Notes under the pieces: model-generated
What the model saw: the letters and a program-made list of their open reading frames with translations, nothing else
Told to the model about the DNA's origin: nothing
The model's database searches: none
Translations under genes and position numbers: made by a program
Shown here: piece by piece, positions 39,822 to 47,952 of the stretch
Position numbering within the stretch: position 1 is the stretch's first letter
How the letters are laid out: each line of letters starts with the position of its first letter
Assembly: GCA_964565685.1 (NCBI GenBank)
Contig: CAZMFR010000004.1
Coordinates: 1 to 64,000 of the forward strand
DNA: 64,000 bases
Reading direction: 5' to 3'
Origin: JAGWNR01 sp964565685
GTDB lineage: Bacteria; Patescibacteriota; Minisyncoccia; Phycocordibacterales; PALSA-1337

Positions 39822-40082
39822 ATGAACAAAATATTGATAGTTGTGACTTGTAGCGCCAATCTTCCGGACGAAAACACAGCAAGTCGTGCACATGAGAAAG
39901 ACATTGAGCAACGTCTAGAAAAATACCCGGGGTTTAAGGTGAAAAGTATGTCAACTTCATGTGAAACAGTGCAGCTTTTTGAAAGTTTTTACCACAAAAC
40001 ATTCGTCCCTCGTTATAGATCTGTGTTGGTATTGGAAAAACAACAGGATTCCACGCCAACCTGTGTGTCTGTGAAAAATTAA
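39822..40082 (+). CDS. Small hypothetical protein (86 aa) between the 88-bp repeats
   Basis: Not recognised. Begins MNKILIVVTCSANLPDENTA, a beta strand followed by a Cys-containing loop, then a charged helix (AHEKDIEQRLEKYPGFKV) and a C-terminal strand RSVLVLEK. Size and pattern suggest a small alpha/beta protein. The ATG at 39822 has GAAGGA 5-6 nt upstream. Its upstream region is the first 88-bp repeat, and the second copy overlaps its stop by 4 bp. Confidence 0.6.
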   Translation: MNKILIVVTCSANLPDENTASRAHEKDIEQRLEKYPGFKVKSMSTSCETVQLFESFYHKTFVPRYRSVLVLEKQQDSTPTCVSVKN

Positions 40083-40166
40083 AAGTCGGCAAGAATCTTG
40101 TCAACTTTTTAAGCGTCTTGTGTTGATATACCTGGGGATCCTGGCATTTGGGCAAAATCATTCGCA
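40079..40166. repeat. 88-bp perfect direct repeat, copy 2
   Basis: Identical to 39655-39742. It carries the same TTGACA...TAATTT minus-strand promoter-like sequence, here pointing antisense into the 86-residue gene. After it, ATGAATAATAAGGATAGTTG echoes the start of that gene, so the duplicated unit is about 424 bp and was truncated. Confidence 0.97.
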
Positions 40167-40235
40167 CATCTTATTTTAAAAGGTGAATATGAATAATAAG
40201 GATAGTTGTTTAACAAACAAAAGAAAGGTGATGTT

Positions 40236-40451
40236 ATGGGTAGACCATATGTTTGGAGAAAAAATGAGTGGGGAGAGAACGAAAAAAAGTATTTAGATGA
40301 GGCCCATCCATCATTAGGAATGCCAGATTGTGATATGGGGGGTATATCAGATGATCCGTGGGGTTCACATGTCGCCTGGCAGCAAAGACATCATATATTT
40401 ATAAAGGATGTCCAGTATGAGGATGAATCAAATCCTTATAGCCGTCTTTAA
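40236..40451 (+). CDS. Small hypothetical protein (71 aa)
   Basis: Not recognised. MGRPYVWRKNEWGENEKKYL, then a Gly/Asp-rich turn (LGMPDCDMGGISDDPWGSHV) and AWQQRHHIFIKDVQYEDE.  Rich in Trp, His and acidic residues; no membrane segment. GAAAGGTG stands 4-5 nt before the ATG, and an intrinsic terminator follows the stop. Confidence 0.65.
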   Translation: MGRPYVWRKNEWGENEKKYLDEAHPSLGMPDCDMGGISDDPWGSHVAWQQRHHIFIKDVQYEDESNPYSRL

Positions 40452-40462
40452 AGTATGAGCCC

Positions 40463-40493
40463 GGCGTTCCCAAAAAGGAGCGCTGTTTTATTT
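40463..40493 (+). terminator. Intrinsic terminator after the 71-residue gene
   Basis: GCGTTCC (40464-40470) pairs with GGAGCGC (40477-40483, one G-U), followed by TGTTTTATTT. Confidence 0.7.
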
Positions 40494-40512
40494 ACAAAGA
40501 CATTTTTCGGAG

Positions 40513-40518
40513 TATAAT
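40513..40518 (+). promoter_or_regulatory. -10 box for yebC
   Basis: TATAAT ending 6 nt before the ATG at 40525; predicted leaderless. Confidence 0.65.
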
Positions 40519-40524
40519 ACCAAC

Positions 40525-41055
40525 ATGTCCGGACATAATAAATTCTCAAAAATAAAGCACTTGAAGGCAAAGACCGACGCGCAAAAGAGCAAGGTTTTTT
40601 CAAAGATGGTCAAGCTAGTGACAACAGAGGTGAAAAAGGCCAAGGGCATTTTGACTTCCCCTGGTGTGATCGCAGCCATCGAACGCGCTCGCAAGGAGAA
40701 CGTGCCAAACGACACGATTGATCGTGCAATTAAAAAAGCCACCACAGACAATGGTGCCGAGATGGAAAATATAGTCTATGAGGCCTATGGTCCTGGTGGC
40801 ATAGCCATTATGATCAATATACTGACTGACAATCGAAACAAGGCCGCACAGGAGATAAAGCATATCCTGTCGAGCAATGGCACTACCCTGGCCGCTCCAG
40901 GGTCCGCTAGCTGGGCTTTTACAAAGACTCACGATGGTTGGCAAGCCAATAGCACCATGCCGCTCGAAGATGCCGATATCGAAAAACTAGAGAAGCTCGT
41001 TGAAGATCTCGAGGCAAACGACGATGTGCAGGACGTATTCACGAACGCGGAATAG
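40525..41055 (+). CDS. YebC/PmpR family protein lacking the middle domain
   Basis: Members are transcriptional regulators or translation factors that relieve ribosome stalling. The N-terminal domain is typical (MSGHNKFSKIKHLKAKTDAQ, then ENVPNDTIDRAIKKA and IVYEAYGPGGIAIMINILTD). After SASWAFTKTHDG the sequence jumps to PLEDADIEKLEKLVEDLEAN and DDVQDVFTNAE, the family's C-terminal end. About 70 residues that normally lie between are missing (176 here, about 245 usual). The frame is intact, so it is a reduced form. Confidence 0.92.
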   Translation: MSGHNKFSKIKHLKAKTDAQKSKVFSKMVKLVTTEVKKAKGILTSPGVIAAIERARKENVPNDTIDRAIKKATTDNGAEMENIVYEAYGPGGIAIMINILTDNRNKAAQEIKHILSSNGTTLAAPGSASWAFTKTHDGWQANSTMPLEDADIEKLEKLVEDLEANDDVQDVFTNAE

Positions 41056-41193
41056 TTGAACATACCAACGAAAAAGCATATAGTTCATATGTTCCTTGTG
41101 TACTGGCCCGGTCTTGGAACGGACAGAAATAGGGCTATATCTGTGCTAGGCGTCCTATGTACAGAAATAAACGTATGGACGCAAATAAACCCG

Positions 41194-41229
41194 ACCCCAG
41201 GAACGTAATGTTTCTGGGGTTGTTTCTGT
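41194..41229 (+). terminator. Hairpin upstream of ruvC
   Basis: ACCCCAG (41194-41200) plus three more pairs with CTGGGGT (41214-41220), followed by TGTTTCTGTT. Probably ends the yebC transcript; it directly precedes the ruvC -10 box. Confidence 0.6.
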
Positions 41230-41235
41230 TATAAT
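41230..41235 (+). promoter_or_regulatory. -10 box for ruvC
   Basis: TATAAT ending 6 nt before the ATG at 41242; predicted leaderless. Confidence 0.65.
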
Positions 41236-41241
41236 CACATT

Positions 41242-41712
41242 ATGACAATCCTCGGTATAGACCCCGGCTATGATCGTATCGGCATAGCTATAGTTGAAAA
41301 AATCAACGGTCGTAATATCCTGCTTCATTCAGAATGCTTTACTACGAGCTCAAAATTACCTTTTTATGATCGGCTTGTAAAAATCCAAGATCGGATCTCG
41401 GCGATAATTGCTAAATTCAAACCTGATGTGCTTTCTATAGAAACCCTGTTTATCACAAAAAATCAAAAAACCGGCATGCGAGTAGCGGAAGCAAGAGGCG
41501 CTGTAGCGGTAGCGGCATCAAAAATGGGCATCGAGGTATTTGAGTACTCTCCACCAGAGATAAAAGCGGCGATCACTAGCGACGGCAGGAGCGACAAGAC
41601 ACAAATGGTAAAAATGATCCCCATTCTCATAAAAATGAGTCCTGGAAAGCGCCATGATGATGAATATGATGCCATTGCTGCGGCATTGACCCATTCTGCC
41701 AGAAGCCGTTGA
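41242..41712 (+). CDS. ruvC: Holliday junction endonuclease RuvC
   Basis: Resolves four-way junctions. 156 residues with the RNase H-like catalytic acids: first aspartate in LGIDPGYDRIG, glutamate in VLSIETLFITKN, and the final pair in GKRHDDEYDAIAAALTH. AEARGAVAVAASKMGIEVFE is the usual central block. Complete. The fourth recombination gene of the Ruv set in the window, separate from ruvA, ruvB and ruvX. Confidence 0.97.
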   Translation: MTILGIDPGYDRIGIAIVEKINGRNILLHSECFTTSSKLPFYDRLVKIQDRISAIIAKFKPDVLSIETLFITKNQKTGMRVAEARGAVAVAASKMGIEVFEYSPPEIKAAITSDGRSDKTQMVKMIPILIKMSPGKRHDDEYDAIAAALTHSARSR

Positions 41713-41867
41713 TGGTTATCCACAACTAGCCCTTGTCCAATTATTTATATTTGTTACAAAGTACGGACAGAGTTTAGAAAACCATTAAAATCACATGGGT
41801 TGTAGGATATGTTTATTATATCAATCTTACCTTGTGGGCTTTCTAACTTTATGAGCTTATAACTACC

Positions 41868-42068
41868 ATGCCTAAAAACAAAAAAACCAAGCAACAAAAT
41901 ATTTCAATAAACACAGGAGAACCGATCGAGGAAAAAGATTTGGACATGAATCCTGCGCCAGTATTAGATCCCCTGTCTGGTCTAGAAGACGATGAAAAAA
42001 AAGATGACGATGAATTAGACATAGATGATGATGACATAGATCCATTCAAGGACAAGTGGGAGGAGTAA
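41868..42068 (+). CDS. Small acidic protein (66 aa)
   Basis: Not recognised. A basic start (MPKNKKTKQQN) is followed by a strongly acidic body (GLEDDEKKDDDELDIDDDD). No fold signature; probably disordered. Both ends of the charge spectrum suggest a nucleic-acid or protein-binding peptide, which is guesswork. TATAAC lies 4 nt before the ATG. It could be spurious, but codon use looks ordinary. Confidence 0.5.
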   Translation: MPKNKKTKQQNISINTGEPIEEKDLDMNPAPVLDPLSGLEDDEKKDDDELDIDDDDIDPFKDKWEE

Positions 42069-42180
42069 AAGTAAACGCAAAGTGTAAATATCAAAATTTA
42101 AAATGACAATGAAAAAAATTCAAATCGCAGATATTTTAATCTTTGATTTTCAATTTTAATTTTTACATTGTTTGTCTTGA

Positions 42181-43440
42181 TCATTGTATTATTGTGTCAC
42201 TGATTGTTATTGTGATGAACCTCTTTTTTCCAACCCTTACCGTTCCGGTTTCTTCTATTTTGAAGTCATAATCCGAAACAGTTTCGTTCTTGCCAACATA
42301 TGAAATAGCATTACCATCTACCAGGCGGCGAAAATCTCCTTTTGACGAAACGATCTTTTCGCGCAACAGGACATCGACTAGTTTATCGCCATTTTCTGCC
42401 GTGGTCTTGGCGGCATCTTCTGGGATCGCGCCTTCTTTGAATATGGAGAAGAACTGCTCGCGCGCTTGGCTAGATTTTTCCCTGCCATAGACGTTCGCCA
42501 CAATTTCCTCGGCCAATCTGGCTTTGAAATCGCGCGGATTAGAGCCGTTCTTCATTTTTTCTTTCATCGACTCTATCTCATTCATCGGTACATCGGTTAG
42601 AAGCTCAAAACCAGTGGCGATGAGTCCATCCGACCAGCTCATGACCTTGCCGAACATATCAGTGGATGTCTGATCTAAACTAACCATATTGCCTTCTGTT
42701 TTCCCCATTTTCTTGCCGCTTTGATCGACCAGAAGCTTTGTGGTCAAGACGAATTTATCCTTGCCAGACAAAGCTTTGACCAGATCTCTCCCCGCGAGCA
42801 TGTTAAAAGTCTGGTCATTGCCGCCGATCTCGCCGTCGACATCCATCGCCACGCTGTCATAACCTTGCATCAATGGATATAAAAATTCGTGCAAGTAGAC
42901 CGGCTTGCCTTCGCTCATCCTCTTTTCGAACATGTCTCTCTTTAACATCTGGTCGACGGTCGTATGCGAAGCCAGCTTGACCACATCTTCGAAAGAAAGC
43001 TTGCCCAACCACTTCGAGTTAAATCTTATTTCCGCTTTGTTGTAGCCACTGAAATCTATAAAATGCCCGGCCTGCTCTTTGTATTTCTTGCAATTATTCA
43101 GGACTTCGGCGCGAGTCAATTGTTTTCTGGCGGCTGTTTTATCCGTAGGGTCGCCTATCATCGCAGTAAAGTCGCCGATCAGAAAAATTATTTTGTGACC
43201 GAGCTTTTGCAGCTGGCCAAGCTTGCGGATCGGTATCACATGACCCAGGTGGATATTCGGCCCGGTCGGGTCGACTCCTAGATAGACAGTGAGCCGTTCT
43301 CCTTTTTTTAAAGAAGACTTGACGGCTTCTATATTCGGGAAAACATTCTCGACCCCACGAGTTAAAAATTCGTTCAAGGCAGAATCATCGGTAACCGGTT
43401 GTTTCCCATTCGACAAAGATTTTCCTTTAAATAAATTCAT
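42181..43440 (-). CDS. tyrS: Tyrosyl-tRNA synthetase
   Basis: Charges tRNA-Tyr. 419 residues. The class I HIGH box appears as GPNIHLGHVIPI, followed by GDFTAMIGDPTDKTAAR; the KMSKS loop is KKMGKTEGN. A C-terminal S4-like RNA-binding domain (LREKIVSSKGDFRRLVDGNA) closes the protein. Complete. TAAAGT ends 6 nt before the ATG at 43440. It diverges from the class A PBP gene. Confidence 0.96.
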   Translation of the reverse strand: MNLFKGKSLSNGKQPVTDDSALNEFLTRGVENVFPNIEAVKSSLKKGERLTVYLGVDPTGPNIHLGHVIPIRKLGQLQKLGHKIIFLIGDFTAMIGDPTDKTAARKQLTRAEVLNNCKKYKEQAGHFIDFSGYNKAEIRFNSKWLGKLSFEDVVKLASHTTVDQMLKRDMFEKRMSEGKPVYLHEFLYPLMQGYDSVAMDVDGEIGGNDQTFNMLAGRDLVKALSGKDKFVLTTKLLVDQSGKKMGKTEGNMVSLDQTSTDMFGKVMSWSDGLIATGFELLTDVPMNEIESMKEKMKNGSNPRDFKARLAEEIVANVYGREKSSQAREQFFSIFKEGAIPEDAAKTTAENGDKLVDVLLREKIVSSKGDFRRLVDGNAISYVGKNETVSDYDFKIEETGTVRVGKKRFITITISDTIIQ

Positions 43441-43446
43441 GCCAAT

Positions 43447-43452
43447 ACTTTA
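43447..43452 (-). promoter_or_regulatory. -10 box for tyrS
   Basis: TAAAGT ending 6 nt before the tyrS ATG; predicted leaderless. Confidence 0.5.
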
Positions 43453-43488
43453 TCACAGACCGGTTTTTTAGACGAGAACACAATGTGC

Positions 43489-43494
43489 TATAAT
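43489..43494 (+). promoter_or_regulatory. -10 box for the class A PBP
   Basis: TATAAT ending 6 nt before the ATG at 43501; predicted leaderless. Confidence 0.65.
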
Positions 43495-43500
43495 TTTAGA

Positions 43501-46140
43501 ATGTCGTTTAAAAAAAGCGTCTCCCGATGGTGGCACCGTGTGACTCGTATGGAAAAAAGACATTGGAAAGGACTGATTTTCAGTGTCTTTTCGCTTGTTC
43601 TGATCGTTGGCGGGTTGGTTATAATATGGATTTCTACCTTGCAGATTCCGGATCTATCTTCTTTTGAGACGCGCCAAATATCTCAATCGACAAAGATATA
43701 CGACAGAACCGGCACGGTGCTTTTATATGACGTGAATGCTGGTTCAAAGAGGACCGTTGTGCCATTATCATCCATTTCTCCATACATTCAGGACGCCACC
43801 ATAGCCATCGAGGACGAAAATTTCTACAGTCATGGTGGCATTGATGTAAAATCAATTTTCCGTGCCTTGTTGACCGATTTAACCCACGGAGGAGTAAAGC
43901 AGGGAGCTTCAACCATCACTCAACAGGTGATAAAAAACGCTATTTTAACTAGTTCACAGACTTTTACAAGAAAGATCGAGGAGGCCATACTCGCCATAAA
44001 ACTAGAGCATGCGATGACCAAGGATCAGATCCTAGAAACATATCTGAACGAGGCGCCGTATGGTGGAAATATCTATGGAGTTGAAGAGGTAAGCGAAACG
44101 TTTTTTGGAGTGTCGGCTTCTAGCACAGATATCGCCGAGGCGGCATATCTGGCGGCAGTGCTACAGGCACCGACTTATTATTCCCCTTATGGATCGAACA
44201 AAAGCGCTCTCGATGCTCGCCAACATTTGGTTTTGGAAAAGATGAAAGAAAATAATTTTATAACCGCTGACCAATACAAAGCGGCTATGGCTGAAAACGT
44301 CACGTTTTTAGAAAAAAGCTTAAGCGCAATCCGTGCTCCGCACTTTGTGATGTATGTAATCAATGAGCTCATAGATCAATATGGCGAGGATATGGTTGAA
44401 AACGGCGGATTAAAGGTGACAACGACTCTCAATTACGATATGCAATCGAAGGCGGAAGATGTGATATCGAAGTTCGCTCCTACATTACAGTCGAATTTTG
44501 ACGCCAGCAATACTGCTATGGTCGCCATAGACCCAAAAACCGGAGACATCCTGTCGATGGTCGGGTCGAGCAATTATTTCGATAGTTCGATCAATGGAAG
44601 CTTCAATGTCGCCACCGCATTGCGCCAGCCGGGCTCGACTTTCAAACCGTTTGTCTACGCGACCGCCTTCGAAGAGGGCTTCACACCCGATACAGAGCTT
44701 TGGGATATACCAACCCAATTCTCGCCGCAATGCAATCCTGATGGGACGACAAAAGACCCGAATGCCAGTTCGACACAAATATGTTATTCGCCTGCCGAGT
44801 ATGACAGTACTTATGATGGACCAGTCACGGCACGCTATGCTCTACCACAGTCGAGAAATATCCCTGCTGTGGAGATGCTCTATCTCGCTGGCATGAAGCA
44901 ATCAATAGACACGGCTGAGGCGATGGGTATCACTACACTGACCGACACCTCGAACTATGGTTTGTCTCTCGTTCTTGGAGGTGGTGACGTCACCTTGCTC
45001 GACCTTACTAGCGCCTACGGAGTCTTTGCAAATGACGGCATCAGAAATCCATATAGGTCCATACTAGAAGTCGATGACAGCCAGGGTAACATACTCGAAC
45101 AGGCATCATTGAATCCAATACAAGTCATACCAGCCCAGCAAGCACGACAGATAAACCAGATCCTTTCCGATCAAACCAATGGTATGCATAGTATCGACGC
45201 CTTGACGGCTCCATTGGATAGACAGATCGCTGTCAAAACAGGCACCACCAACAACTACCGCGACGTTTGGACAATGGGTTATACACCAGACATCTCTGTC
45301 GGTTTCTGGGCTGGGAATAATAACAACGCACCTATGAACGACGCAATTTCTACACTTATAATCACACCTGTTTGGGCGGCTTTTATGACAGAGATAAATG
45401 ATTCTGTGCCAAAGAACGATTTTGTCGCTCCAAACCCAGAGCCAACGAATCTAAAACCAACTCTGCGCGGCATTTGGCAGGGCGGTGCTTCCTATTTCAT
45501 CGATACTGTCTCTAACAAAGTAGCGACACAGTACACCCCGCAACAAACAACAAAAGAGATAGTCTTCCCGAGCGTACACAATCCTCTACAATGGATAGAT
45601 AAAAGCAATCCACAAGGACCAATCCCGACCGATCCCCAAAATGACCCTCAGTATGCAAATTGGGAGTACTCGGTCAGACAATGGTTTGCTAACTATCAAA
45701 AAACCCACCCAGAATTTGTCGAGACAAATGATTTCACTGCGCCAACAGCCACAGATGACGTCCATGTGCCAGCAAATTTTCCTGTCGTATCGATAGTTTC
45801 TCCGTCAAGCGGAACAGACATCGATCCGGATAGCCGCGTGACTGTCTCCATAAGCACAACGGGGCCATATCCCATACAAAAAGCGGATCTGTATATAAAC
45901 GGGAATTATATTACCTCTAACACCATATCACCATTTAACATGAGCTTTACCCCAAATGATATCTCCGGCATACAGCAAAATAATTCATTAGAAGTCCTAG
46001 TGCACGATTCTGTTTTTGACCAAGGATCGGCCACAACGACTTTCGCAATCATACCAATGTCAAACACAAGTCAGAACAGCCAGATTGATCAGAGTTCGAC
46101 AACAGAAGACCAAGGATCTAGCACAAACAATAATATATAA
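43501..46140 (+). CDS. Class A penicillin-binding protein (PBP1A type)
   Basis: Bifunctional peptidoglycan synthase, 879 residues. A membrane helix (VFSLVLIVGGLVIIWIS, about residues 29-45) is followed by the GT51 glycosyltransferase with IAIEDENFYSHGGID (catalytic Glu about 104) and GASTITQQVIKN. The transpeptidase domain has the SxxK motif RQPGSTFKPF (Ser about 379) and KTGTTNNYRD; the SxN motif is SRN. The C-terminal extension has an Ig-like domain (VSIVSPSSGTDIDPDSRVTV) and a Ser/Gln/Asn tail. ATG at 43501 follows TATAAT by 6 nt. Confidence 0.96.
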   Translation: MSFKKSVSRWWHRVTRMEKRHWKGLIFSVFSLVLIVGGLVIIWISTLQIPDLSSFETRQISQSTKIYDRTGTVLLYDVNAGSKRTVVPLSSISPYIQDATIAIEDENFYSHGGIDVKSIFRALLTDLTHGGVKQGASTITQQVIKNAILTSSQTFTRKIEEAILAIKLEHAMTKDQILETYLNEAPYGGNIYGVEEVSETFFGVSASSTDIAEAAYLAAVLQAPTYYSPYGSNKSALDARQHLVLEKMKENNFITADQYKAAMAENVTFLEKSLSAIRAPHFVMYVINELIDQYGEDMVENGGLKVTTTLNYDMQSKAEDVISKFAPTLQSNFDASNTAMVAIDPKTGDILSMVGSSNYFDSSINGSFNVATALRQPGSTFKPFVYATAFEEGFTPDTELWDIPTQFSPQCNPDGTTKDPNASSTQICYSPAEYDSTYDGPVTARYALPQSRNIPAVEMLYLAGMKQSIDTAEAMGITTLTDTSNYGLSLVLGGGDVTLLDLTSAYGVFANDGIRNPYRSILEVDDSQGNILEQASLNPIQVIPAQQARQINQILSDQTNGMHSIDALTAPLDRQIAVKTGTTNNYRDVWTMGYTPDISVGFWAGNNNNAPMNDAISTLIITPVWAAFMTEINDSVPKNDFVAPNPEPTNLKPTLRGIWQGGASYFIDTVSNKVATQYTPQQTTKEIVFPSVHNPLQWIDKSNPQGPIPTDPQNDPQYANWEYSVRQWFANYQKTHPEFVETNDFTAPTATDDVHVPANFPVVSIVSPSSGTDIDPDSRVTVSISTTGPYPIQKADLYINGNYITSNTISPFNMSFTPNDISGIQQNNSLEVLVHDSVFDQGSATTTFAIIPMSNTSQNSQIDQSSTTEDQGSSTNNNI

Positions 46141-46191
46141 TCACATATAGATATATATGTCGTTGTATTTTTAACTGTTTGTTTTCTATTA

Positions 46192-46446
46192 TCACCTTAT
46201 ATCAAAAACCTTTCTCGTTGTCTTCTCTCTAATTTTTTCTAAAAGCGCTTCTTTTTTAAGGAGAACAGCGCTTTTCACAGCGGGCGATATCCTCAAGAAT
46301 ATCGAGTTGCTCGAGTATGATATTGATAGAGGGTCTAGCTCGAATCTCAAAACCTCTCTGAACGAATCGGCTACAGCGGTACGAAAAACTATCTCTTCCA
46401 GCTCCTTGCTTTTCCATCTTGTAAAAAAAGAGCTTATTCCTATCAT
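46192..46446 (-). CDS. DUF721/DciA-like small protein near dnaN
   Basis: 84 residues: helix ELEEIVFRTAVADSFREVLR, then beta-rich LSISYSSNSIFLRISPAVKS and the final helix KKEALLEKIREKT. The order helix-strand-strand-helix and the 'xxLRIxSPAxxxxLxxxKxxLL' pattern resemble DUF721/DciA, the ancestral replicative-helicase operator. Location just downstream of dnaN supports a replication link. Similarity is by eye only, and the protein is shorter than typical DciA, so confidence is moderate. Confidence 0.5.
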   Translation of the reverse strand: MIGISSFFTRWKSKELEEIVFRTAVADSFREVLRFELDPLSISYSSNSIFLRISPAVKSAVLLKKEALLEKIREKTTRKVFDIR

Positions 46447-46541
46447 AGTGTTTGTTTTTTATTATAAATAAATCGCGAGAATAAAAACTATGACTATCCT
46501 GATTTAATTTTAATATTAGGTGTCAGAACTCTTGACTCACT

Positions 46542-46593
46542 GTGTCTATCCATGCCTGTCGGCAGATAGACAGCAAGCATGCGGTAGGCATGG
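46542..46593. repeat. Hairpin element between dnaN and the DciA-like gene
   Basis: CCATGCCT (46550-46557) pairs with AGGCATGG (46586-46593); an alternative pairing TGTCTATC (46542-46549) with GATAGACA (46565-46572) overlaps it. Looks like a palindromic intergenic element or a transcript-end structure. Confidence 0.5.
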
Positions 46594-46616
46594 CACTTTC
46601 GACTTTTGATTTATTA

Positions 46617-47720
46617 TCACCTATTCATCGGCATGACTAGGTATCTAAATGACTGATCAGAGTTTGGTGTGATCAGAAGCGGCTTGTTCATACCGCCGAA
46701 ATGCAACGATACACTGTCAGAGTCGATGGACTGCAGACAATCGCTGATGTATTTTTGATTAAAGTTTATCGTCAGCTTCTCTCCTGTTATAGCCGCGTCA
46801 ATAGCAGTGGTGTTTTCTCCGATATCGCTGTTTTTTGTCGATAATTCGAATTTTTTCTCTGATGGATTGATTGAAAAATTGCTTTGATTGAATTTGTCTG
46901 AAAAAACATGAGATATCTTCAAGGCATTCATGATGTCTTGTTTTAAACAGACAATCTCAGTGCTATATGACTTTGGAATAATCTGTTTATAATCTGGAAA
47001 AACACCGTCAATGATTCTGGAAACAAGATATGTGTTCTCAAAGGAAAAAGAAATCTGGTTTTTATCTAGATTAACCTCTACTTGACCTGTGTTTTCAAGG
47101 ATTCTTATTATTTCTGGGACTGATGAAAAAGGTATTAGGATACCGCCGAAATCCTTTGTTTTTTTCATTTGGATCTTTTTTTCTGCCAATCTAAACGAAT
47201 CAGTAGCGGCAAAAACGACGAATTCTCCGTCACAATTCACATAAACACTCGATAGCTCAGGTTTTACAGATGAAACCGATGAGCTGTACCAAACCGACTT
47301 TAATCCTTTAACAAAATCTGATCCTTGGATGGAAAAAGTGTTTTTTGATTGAGAATGAGGAATGATCGGAAAATCGTCTTTTGGTATTGTTTTTATAGAT
47401 CCTACTGCAGAACCAGCGACTATTTTTACGATACCATCATTAGTTTCGACTTTTACAGCTTTGTTCGAATCTGGAATATTAGAAAGAAATGCTGATATAA
47501 CTCCAGCTGGGATAGCACATGAACCAGCTTCCTCTATTTTTGCTGGTATGATCATTTCAAAACCGAGATTAAGATCTGTCGATTTTATTATAATAGAGTT
47601 TTTGTCTATCGTCTCAAAAAGCAGACAGGATAAAATCGGCATAGTCGATTGGCGTTTTATAATTCTTTCTGCTGTGGATATCGCTAATTTTATTTTATTG
47701 TGAACAGTTTCTATTTTCAT
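46617..47720 (-). CDS. dnaN: DNA polymerase III beta sliding clamp
   Basis: 367 residues, the normal three-domain clamp: AERIIKRQSTMPILSCLLFE at the N-terminus, SFRLAEKKIQMKK in the middle and the C-terminal RYLVMPMNR that closes the family (usually YLxMPMR). Complete. TATTAT ends 6 nt before the ATG. Follows dnaA on the same strand across a 232-bp AT-rich gap with DnaA-box-like sequences. Confidence 0.97.
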   Translation of the reverse strand: MKIETVHNKIKLAISTAERIIKRQSTMPILSCLLFETIDKNSIIIKSTDLNLGFEMIIPAKIEEAGSCAIPAGVISAFLSNIPDSNKAVKVETNDGIVKIVAGSAVGSIKTIPKDDFPIIPHSQSKNTFSIQGSDFVKGLKSVWYSSSVSSVKPELSSVYVNCDGEFVVFAATDSFRLAEKKIQMKKTKDFGGILIPFSSVPEIIRILENTGQVEVNLDKNQISFSFENTYLVSRIIDGVFPDYKQIIPKSYSTEIVCLKQDIMNALKISHVFSDKFNQSNFSINPSEKKFELSTKNSDIGENTTAIDAAITGEKLTINFNQKYISDCLQSIDSDSVSLHFGGMNKPLLITPNSDQSFRYLVMPMNR

Positions 47721-47952
47721 GTTTATATAATACTTATTATTACTATTATGATTGTGGATATGTTGATAAGTCCATTATATTATTATTTGTAGCCATTGTT
47801 TTTGATATGACGGTGTTGATTAATATCTGAATACTTTTTATAAATATATATTTGTTTTTATTTTTTTATAAATAAGCTTTTTTATCTACACTCGAGCACT
47901 TTTTAATCACTGGTTTTCAACAACATTTCACCAAACATACGCAATGAGTTAT
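47721..47952. other. dnaA-dnaN intergenic region with DnaA-box-like sequences
   Basis: TGTGGATAT (47753-47761) and TTATCTACA twice (47882-47890, 47949-47957) are each one base off the DnaA box TTATCCACA or its complement. The rest is strongly AT-rich. It may be part of a bipartite origin with 49300-49544. Confidence 0.45.
47727..47732 (-). promoter_or_regulatory. -10 box for dnaN
   Basis: TATTAT ending 6 nt before the dnaN ATG; predicted leaderless. Confidence 0.5.

Noticed and set aside
39655..40166. CRISPR array from the direct repeats
   Set aside because: Only two copies of an 88-bp repeat, about 336 bp apart and containing a gene; no array and no cas genes.
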